Below, piece by piece: positions 55,794 through 61,898 of a stretch of 61,898 nt of DNA (the first letter of the stretch is position 1; each line of letters opens with the position of its first letter). The notes beneath the pieces were generated by a model that did not search any database, was not told where the DNA came from, and saw nothing but the letters and a program-made list of their open reading frames with translations. Source of the stretch: Chloroflexota bacterium. Lineage in GTDB: Bacteria; Chloroflexota; Anaerolineae; B4-G1; SLSP01. Where the stretch lies: assembly GCA_029555965.1 (NCBI GenBank), contig JAKQHY010000126.1, forward strand, positions 1 through 61,898. The letters are read 5' to 3'. The position numbers and the translations under genes are program-made.

Positions 55794-58700
55794 ATGAAGT
55801 CTGTATTGAAGCATTGGCATCGCGTGTTGATGTTGGCAGCGTTGTTGGCTGCCCTCTGGCCGACGGGGGTGATGACCGCGCCGGTGGGGGACGAAAAAAT
55901 ACCCCCCGCTGCGGAAGTCGCCAGAACCGCCGCGCTGGTGTGCAAGGAAGGGCATTGCTCGACCAGCGAGGTCCCCGCGCCCAATATGGCGCAGCCAGAG
56001 GTCGCCGACGGCGAAGGGCTGCTGCGCCTGCGCGCCGGCGCGTTCGACCCGGCGCTTGGGGAACCGGTCATGACGCCCGCTTTGATGCGCGCGCTGGACA
56101 ACGCCCAAACCGGCCTGCGGTTGGTGCAGTTCCCCGGCCCAATTCAGGAGGCGTGGTACGCAGCTCTTGAAGCGAGCGGCCTGCACATCATCACGTACAT
56201 TCCTGATTACGCCTATCTGGTGTGGGGCAATGGAGCCGCGGTGGAGACAGTACGCATGGCCGCGCCTTTAGCCTGGGCCGGCGACTACCACCCCTTCTAC
56301 GCGCTCCATCCCGATCTGACACAGGTTGACCGATTGCCGGAACGCGTTAAGGTGACGGTCCAGGTCTACGCGCACAGTGAAGCCGCTATCGTCATCAAGG
56401 ACATCCTGGCGCGCGCGACTGTGATCCAGGAACCCCATCCCTCGTTGGTGTACCAGAACATGAAGATCGAGATTGCCGCGACCGACCTGACATGGCTAGC
56501 GGCCTTGCCCGGCGTGGTCAATGTGGAACCGGCCCTGGAATATCAGATGATGGACGAAATTCAGGGGCAGATTATGGCCGGCAACCTCAACGCAGCCGGC
56601 ACGCGGCCCGCCGGAACCGGCTACCTGACCTGGCTGACCTGGCTGGGCTTCCCCACCGATCCGGCGAACTACCCCATTGTGGATGTCACCGACGATGGGA
56701 TTGACGACGGCGACGCCACCCCGCTGCATACGGACTTCTACGAATTCGGCAGCACCAGCAACCCCGACCGGCTCATCTACAACTACAATGGCACGACTGA
56801 CGCTTCGGCGGACGGCGGCGGTGGGCATGGGAACCTCAACGCCTCTATCGTGGCCGGGTACAACACGACCACCGGTTATCCCTACGAGGACGCCAGCGGC
56901 TACAACTATGGTCTGGGCATCAACCCCTACGGGCGTGTGGCGGGCAGTAAGGTCTTTCGCAATTCCGGGTCCTGGGACTATCCCGGTTCCAACGCCGCTC
57001 TGATCGGCAATTCCTACACCCTGGGCGCGCGCATCAGCAGCAACTCGTGGGGCGCGAACACCGGCGGCGGGTACACGATCGATTGCCAGGAATACGACGC
57101 CCTGGTGCGCGATGCTTTGAGTGGGACCGGCGGCAATCAGGAAATGATCATCGTCTTTTCGGCCGGCAACGCCGGTTCGAGTGGTAGCAATACGATTGGG
57201 TCGCCAGGGGCGGCCAAGAATGTGATCACGGTGGGCGCGTCCGAGAACTACCGCCCGCTGGACACGGATGGTTGCAGCATCGGCCCCACCGGGGCGAATA
57301 ACGTGCAGGACATCATCAATTTCTCCAGCCGCGGCCCGACCGACGACAGCCGGATCAAGCCGGACGTGGTGGCGCCGGGCACGCACGTGATGGGCGCGGC
57401 GTCGAAGTCTCCCAACTTTGATGGCAGCGGCGTCTGCGGACCGGCGAGCGGTCTCTACTATCCCACTTCTCCGGCGCAAACGCTGTATACCTGGTCTTCC
57501 GGCACCAGCCATTCCACGCCGGCCGTGGCCGGAGCAGCTTCGCTTATCTATTACTACCACCAAACCCACTTTGGCGGCGCGGCGCCTAGCCCGGCTTTGA
57601 TGAAGGCGTACTTGATTCACGCCACCACGTATATGACTGGCGTTAACGCCAATGACACTTTGCCTTCCAACAGCCAGGGCTACGGCCTGGTGAATCTGGA
57701 CCGCGCCTTCGATACGCTGGGCCGGTACGTTGAGGATCAAGGTCAAACCTTTGGCGCGACCGGCGAGACCTACGCCTACTATGGTAACGTCGAGGATTCG
57801 GGCGAGCCGGTGCGCGTGGTGTTGGCCTGGACGGACGCGCCCGGCTCGACGACCGGCAACGCTTACGTGAATAACCTGAACCTGACCGTGCAGATCAGCG
57901 GGGAGACCTACCTGGGCAACGTCTTCTCCGGCGGAGCTTCGACCACGGGCGGGACGGCGGACGCACGCAACAATGTAGAAAGCGTCTTTCTGCCGGCCGG
58001 CTTCAGCGGAGCGTTCACCGTCACCGTCGGCGCGGCCAACATCGCTGGCGACGGGGTGCCAGGCAACGCCGACACCACCGACCAGGACTTTGCGTTGTTG
58101 GTTTACAACACGAGCAACAGAAGCGACCTAGTTGGATACATTGCGGGCACGGTGACGGACAGCAGCACCAGCGCGACCATCGCTAACGCGCGCGTCAGTG
58201 TCTATTTCAGCACCCTGACCGGCGCTGATGGAAAATACCGCCTCGCTGTTATCTCAGGTACCCACACGGTCACGGCGCAGGGGTATGGCTATATCCCGGC
58301 GTCTGCGACCGGTGTTGTCGTTACCACAGGCATGACGACCACCCAGGACTTCACCCTGTTGCCCGCGCCGTCCTACATCCTCACCGGCACGGTGACGGAC
58401 GCCAGCACCGGCTGGGCGCTTTACGCCTCGGTGGAGATTACGCCGGACGGCTATCCGGCGTTCACTGTGTGGACCAACCCCTGGACGGGCGTGTACAGCG
58501 TGACGCTGGCGGGCAGCTACCCCCACACCCTCACCGTGGAACCGTGGAGCGGCATCCCCGGCTACGTGGGCCAGAGCCGGCAGGTCAATTTGAGCGCGAA
58601 TCGGTATAACGAGAACTTCGCGCTGGCGGCAGGCGCCCCGGCGTGTAATGCGCCGGGGTATACCAGGGTTGGCCTGAACGAGGGGTTTGAATCCGCCACC

Positions 58701-60197
58701 TTCCCGCCCACCGGCTGGGCCAGCTTCCGGGGCGCAAATGGCTTGGGCACCGGCTATGATTGGGTGCGCACTACAACAGCCTATGCGGGCAGCGGCGCCG
58801 CGTATGTCCGTTATGAAGACGTGACGGGCGGCTTAGCGCAAGACTGGCTGGTGACGCCGCAAGTGCATCCGACGGCGGGGAATAGCCTCTTGAGCTTTTA
58901 TATGCGGCAACACTATCCCTCCGACTGGAACACAACTTATACCATTCGTGTTTCCACGGGGAGTCAGACCACCCACGCGGATTTCACGACCGTGCGAACC
59001 TATACCGAGACTGACTTTGGCCTCACCTACCAACCGTTCACGGTGGATCTGAGCGCGTATGTGGACCAGGATATCTACATCGCCTTTGTGATGGAACAGG
59101 ACGATGGCGATGACTGGTATCTGGACAATGTAGCGATGGCTGCCTGCATACCCCCCGCCGGCGGCCTGATCGCCGGCAGTGTCTATAACCGCTACTCCCA
59201 CGTTTTACTTACCGGCGCAACGGTCCGCAACCAGGATGGGTACACGCGCATCACCGCAGCCACGCCCGCCGATCCCGCGCGCAGCGAAAGCTTCTACGTC
59301 CTTTACTCACCGGCCGGTAGCAAGACCTTCACGGCCACCATGAGCGGCTACGCGCCGGTCGTGCTCAACAACATCCCGGTGGTCGCCGGAAAAACCGGGC
59401 GGCAGGATTTCCTCTTCGGTAACGCCTTTGTCTCGCAGCAGACCGGCAATTGGAGCGGCAGCGCGTGGGCCAGCGGGACGCCCTCGGCCAACGACTGGGT
59501 CACGGTCACGACCGGGCACGTCGTCACGGTGGATAGCGCGACGGCGGCCTGCTACGGGCTGACGGTCATGCCCGGCGGCACGTTGGTCATCCCGGCCGGT
59601 AACACGCTCACGGTGGAAGGCGTGGTGCAGAACAATGGCACGCTGCGTCAGACGCAGAACGTGGCGGCCAGCGGTTCTACCCGCTTCCTGAACCTTCAGA
59701 ATCAGGCCGGCACGGCCAGCGCGTACTACGGTGTGGACATCACGCCGGCCGCCGGGTCGGGCAGCACCACCGTGGAAGTGCGCGGCAATCAAGCCGCTTG
59801 CACGCAGAACGGCGGCATCGGGGATACTGCGCTGCTCAAGCGCTGCTTCGAGATTGATACCCCCGTCACCAACGCCACCGTGCGCTTCTGGTACACGGCG
59901 CCCGAGCTGAACGGGCAGACGCCCAACGCGCTGCGCCTCTGGCACTACGACGGCGCACAGGTGTGGTCTGAGGCTGGCAGCGGCGCCTACAGCTACTCCG
60001 GCGCCACCTGCGCGGGTGATTGCTGGGTCCAGCGCGGCAACATCACCGCCTTCTCACCGTTCACGGTGGGCGGCGGCGCGACCCCCACAGCCATCGAGGC
60101 GCTCGGCGCACATGGGGAAAGCAGCCTGCTGCTCGCCGGTCTGGTGGTGATGGCGTTGGGACTCGTGGGCGTCGGGCGCAAACGCCTGCGCCGTTAG
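55794..60197 (+). CDS. Secreted subtilase (S8 peptidase) with C-terminal anchor
   Basis: 1467 residues. There is a signal peptide (MKSVLKHWHRVLMLAALLAA). The S8 domain has catalytic Asp in VDVTDDGIDDGD (about 297), His in GGGHGNLNAS (about 344) and Ser in SGTSHSTPAVAGAA (about 571), with oxyanion Asn in FSAGNAGSSG. After it come a P-domain-like region, two carboxypeptidase-regulatory-like domains (IAGTVTDSSTSATIANARVSVY and a second copy), a choice-of-anchor-J/MAM-like module (GFESATFPPTGWASF) and a further adhesive region. The C-terminus TPTAIEALGAHGESSLL ends in one hydrophobic helix and RKRLRR, resembling a membrane/wall sorting tail. AAGGAGG precedes ATG 55794. Confidence 0.9.
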   Translation: MKSVLKHWHRVLMLAALLAALWPTGVMTAPVGDEKIPPAAEVARTAALVCKEGHCSTSEVPAPNMAQPEVADGEGLLRLRAGAFDPALGEPVMTPALMRALDNAQTGLRLVQFPGPIQEAWYAALEASGLHIITYIPDYAYLVWGNGAAVETVRMAAPLAWAGDYHPFYALHPDLTQVDRLPERVKVTVQVYAHSEAAIVIKDILARATVIQEPHPSLVYQNMKIEIAATDLTWLAALPGVVNVEPALEYQMMDEIQGQIMAGNLNAAGTRPAGTGYLTWLTWLGFPTDPANYPIVDVTDDGIDDGDATPLHTDFYEFGSTSNPDRLIYNYNGTTDASADGGGGHGNLNASIVAGYNTTTGYPYEDASGYNYGLGINPYGRVAGSKVFRNSGSWDYPGSNAALIGNSYTLGARISSNSWGANTGGGYTIDCQEYDALVRDALSGTGGNQEMIIVFSAGNAGSSGSNTIGSPGAAKNVITVGASENYRPLDTDGCSIGPTGANNVQDIINFSSRGPTDDSRIKPDVVAPGTHVMGAASKSPNFDGSGVCGPASGLYYPTSPAQTLYTWSSGTSHSTPAVAGAASLIYYYHQTHFGGAAPSPALMKAYLIHATTYMTGVNANDTLPSNSQGYGLVNLDRAFDTLGRYVEDQGQTFGATGETYAYYGNVEDSGEPVRVVLAWTDAPGSTTGNAYVNNLNLTVQISGETYLGNVFSGGASTTGGTADARNNVESVFLPAGFSGAFTVTVGAANIAGDGVPGNADTTDQDFALLVYNTSNRSDLVGYIAGTVTDSSTSATIANARVSVYFSTLTGADGKYRLAVISGTHTVTAQGYGYIPASATGVVVTTGMTTTQDFTLLPAPSYILTGTVTDASTGWALYASVEITPDGYPAFTVWTNPWTGVYSVTLAGSYPHTLTVEPWSGIPGYVGQSRQVNLSANRYNENFALAAGAPACNAPGYTRVGLNEGFESATFPPTGWASFRGANGLGTGYDWVRTTTAYAGSGAAYVRYEDVTGGLAQDWLVTPQVHPTAGNSLLSFYMRQHYPSDWNTTYTIRVSTGSQTTHADFTTVRTYTETDFGLTYQPFTVDLSAYVDQDIYIAFVMEQDDGDDWYLDNVAMAACIPPAGGLIAGSVYNRYSHVLLTGATVRNQDGYTRITAATPADPARSESFYVLYSPAGSKTFTATMSGYAPVVLNNIPVVAGKTGRQDFLFGNAFVSQQTGNWSGSAWASGTPSANDWVTVTTGHVVTVDSATAACYGLTVMPGGTLVIPAGNTLTVEGVVQNNGTLRQTQNVAASGSTRFLNLQNQAGTASAYYGVDITPAAGSGSTTVEVRGNQAACTQNGGIGDTALLKRCFEIDTPVTNATVRFWYTAPELNGQTPNALRLWHYDGAQVWSEAGSGAYSYSGATCAGDCWVQRGNITAFSPFTVGGGATPTAIEALGAHGESSLLLAGLVVMALGLVGVGRKRLRR

Positions 60198-60228
60198 TCG
60201 CTAAACGCGCTTAACCAACTTTTTCGGC

Positions 60229-60266
60229 CCTTCCCGGAAGTGGATTTGTCCATTTCCGGGAAGGGT
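60229..60266 (+). terminator. Intrinsic-type terminator after the subtilase
   Basis: CCCTTCCCGGAAGTGGA pairs with TCCATTTCCGGGAAGGG (one G-T pair) around TTTG. The T-tract is weak, so it may be rho-independent or simply a stabilising hairpin. Confidence 0.6.
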
Positions 60267-60384
60267 GTGTATAGGGCGCGCAAGCTGATGGACCACGCCT
60301 GCTCAGCGGATTTTGCGACTGAAACCGCCGGTAAGAAGGGGGGGAGGCGGTAGTTTGTTGACCTCCCTCCAAACCTCCGTATAC

Positions 60385-60420
60385 TCTCAGTCAGAAGACA
60401 AAAATCTGCTTCATCCGCTC
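60385..60420. repeat. ATCTGCT/ATCCGCT array
   Basis: AAATCTGCTTC, ATCCGCTCA and ATCTGCTGA units lie before the AAA ATPase gene. Related to the CAGATTGAG units near 42938. Confidence 0.5.
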
Positions 60421-60455
60421 AATCTGCTGACAAAACGTAAATCCGTGAGGAGCCT

Positions 60456-61871
60456 ATGGGTAAAAACGACGCAGTCATTCAAGCCTTGCGCACGGCGTTG
60501 ACGGTGACGCCGGAATCGGCGCCGCTGCACAAGCATCTGGCCGATTTGCTGATGGAGGACGGCGCGGGGGCGGAGGCGATTGCCGAATACCGCCGCGCGC
60601 TCAGCCTCGCGCCGGAGGACGACGGGCTGAAGTTGACGCTCGCCGAGGCGTACTATCGCCAATCGCGGGCGGACGTGGCGCTGGTGATTTTGGAGGAGCT
60701 GCTGCACAAGCCGTCGCCGGCGGCGCAGGTCTACTTGCTGGCGGCGCGCGCATACCTGGCGACCGGCGACGGGCAGACGGCGGCGGACGCCTATCATCAC
60801 GCCCTGCGGCTGGACGCTTCGCTGGCCGACGCTGACCTGGCCGCGCGGCTGCCCGCTGCGACGCCCGTCACGGTCAAGCCGGAATCCGCCGTGTCGGGGA
60901 CAGTGTTGGACGTGGCTTCCGGCGGCGTCCCCGCTGCGGACGACGTGCGGGTGTTCGTCACGGCGGAGGAATCCGGCGGGCTGCCCGCGGTGGACATCGA
61001 GCGCCCGACCGTCTCGTTCCAGAACGTGGGGGGAATGGACAAGTTGAAGGAAGAGATTCGCCTGAAGATCATCTACCCGCTCGTCCACCCGGACATTTAC
61101 AAGGCTTACGGCAAGAAAATGGGCGGCGGCATTTTGATGTACGGGCCACCCGGCTGCGGCAAGACGTACCTGGCGCGGGCCACCGCCGGGGAGGTGCGCG
61201 CCGCGTTTATGGCCGTCGGCCTGCACGACGTGCTGGATATGTACATCGGCCAGAGCGAGCAGAACCTGCACGCGATCTTCGAGGCGGCGCGACGGCACGC
61301 GCCCTGCGTGCTGTTCTTTGATGAAGTGGACGCCCTCGGCGCGAAGCGCTCCGATATGCGTTACAGTTCGATGCGGCAGGTCATCAACCAGTTCCTCTCC
61401 GAGATGGACGGCGTGACCACGTCGAATGAAGGCGTGTTGATTCTGGCGGCCACTAACGCGCCGTGGCACCTCGATTCGGCGCTGCGCCGTCCTGGGCGGT
61501 TTGACCGCGTGATCTTCGTGCCGCCGCCGGACGTACCCGCGCGCGCCGCCATCCTGCAATTGATGCTCGCCGACAAGCCCACGCAGTCCATTGACTACGG
61601 GCGGCTGGCGCGCGAGACGGAGGGCTTCTCCGGTGCGGACTTGTGCGGCATCGTGGACGTGGCCGTCGAGGGCAAGCTGCGCCAGGCGATGCAGACCGGC
61701 ATCCCCAAGCCGTTGACGACGGACGACCTGCGGGCCGCTCTCAAAGCCGCGCGCGCCACCACGCAGGAATGGTTCGAGACCGCGCGCAACTACGCCATCT
61801 ACGCCAACGAAGGCGGCACTTACGACGAAGTGCTGGACTATTTGAAGGTGGCGCGGAAAGGAAAGCTGTAA
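60456..61871 (+). CDS. TPR-containing AAA+ ATPase (Cdc48/FtsH-like ATPase module)
   Basis: 471 residues. Residues about 5-130 are TPR repeats (LHKHLADLLMEDGAGAEAIAEY, LTLAEAYYRQSRADVALVIL). The AAA module at about 200-460 has Walker A GPPGCGKT (about 229-236), Walker B CVLFFDEVDAL (about 285-295), the AATNAP sensor and RRPGRFDRVIF second region. There is no protease domain or membrane helix, so it probably unfolds or remodels a partner bound by the TPRs. GAGGAG precedes the ATG. Confidence 0.88.
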   Translation: MGKNDAVIQALRTALTVTPESAPLHKHLADLLMEDGAGAEAIAEYRRALSLAPEDDGLKLTLAEAYYRQSRADVALVILEELLHKPSPAAQVYLLAARAYLATGDGQTAADAYHHALRLDASLADADLAARLPAATPVTVKPESAVSGTVLDVASGGVPAADDVRVFVTAEESGGLPAVDIERPTVSFQNVGGMDKLKEEIRLKIIYPLVHPDIYKAYGKKMGGGILMYGPPGCGKTYLARATAGEVRAAFMAVGLHDVLDMYIGQSEQNLHAIFEAARRHAPCVLFFDEVDALGAKRSDMRYSSMRQVINQFLSEMDGVTTSNEGVLILAATNAPWHLDSALRRPGRFDRVIFVPPPDVPARAAILQLMLADKPTQSIDYGRLARETEGFSGADLCGIVDVAVEGKLRQAMQTGIPKPLTTDDLRAALKAARATTQEWFETARNYAIYANEGGTYDEVLDYLKVARKGKL

Positions 61872-61898
61872 TCAACGGATTAAACGGATTGAACGGAA
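61872..61898. repeat. AACGGATT octamer array at the window end
   Basis: TCAACGGATTAAACGGATTG and another unit begin right after the AAA ATPase stop codon and continue past the window. Confidence 0.7.

Overview
The window is a GC-rich bacterial chromosome segment, most probably from a member of the Chloroflexota (Anaerolineae/Caldilineae-like). That placement is inference. It rests on the gene repertoire (UxaE-type uronate epimerase, TIGR03663/Agl23-like membrane protein, polyphosphate glucokinase, STAND NTPases with FGE domains), on an rpmH-rnpA-yidD-yidC-jag-parA cluster, and on very many tandem 7-9 bp arrays between and inside genes. No rRNA, tRNA, CRISPR array, prophage or reverse transcriptase was seen.

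Layout: 1-4203 (+) holds a truncated MGH1/GH63-like glycosidase, an FMN reductase, a Nudix/HExxH fusion and an aldo/keto reductase. 4363-7797 (-) is a class A penicillin-binding protein. 8167-12410 (+) is a two-gene NTPase operon (STAND-TPR-FGE plus a smaller NTPase). 12452-14938 is a GH94 cellobiose phosphorylase. 15015-15639 is a VapBC-like toxin-antitoxin pair. 15872-26892 is a uronate locus: uxaC, a LacI regulator with promoter and operator, a five-gene family-5 ABC importer and uxaE. 26921-28523 is an insertion sequence whose transposase carries an in-frame stop. 28727-36895 holds an Agl23-NHL membrane protein, a membrane protein, small cysteine-rich proteins, glgA and mtnP. 36917-42918 holds a SEDS-PBP fusion, a response regulator and a membrane NACHT-like/HEAT protein. 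43005-49193 (-) is the rpmH cluster, interrupted by a Nudix gene and a beta-propeller lipoprotein. 49343-61871 holds an FAD oxidoreductase, ppgK, an FGGY kinase, a DUF5615/DUF433 pair, a LarA-like protein, a large secreted subtilase and a TPR-AAA ATPase.

How the genes work together: uptake and isomerisation of uronates (ABC importer, UxaC, UxaE), phosphorolysis of cellobiose, polyphosphate-driven glucose phosphorylation and glycogen synthesis indicate a plant-polymer heterotroph. Two separate peptidoglycan synthases are present. One, the SEDS-PBP fusion, has lost all three transpeptidase motifs.

The most unusual signal is structural. Families of 7-9 bp tandem repeats, often arranged as inverted arrays able to form hairpins, lie in many gene gaps and have entered at least six reading frames without breaking them. 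A separate 39-bp repeat supplies the 5' leader and ribosome binding site of unrelated genes. Three copies of a palindromic element of about 80 bp surround the uronate genes.
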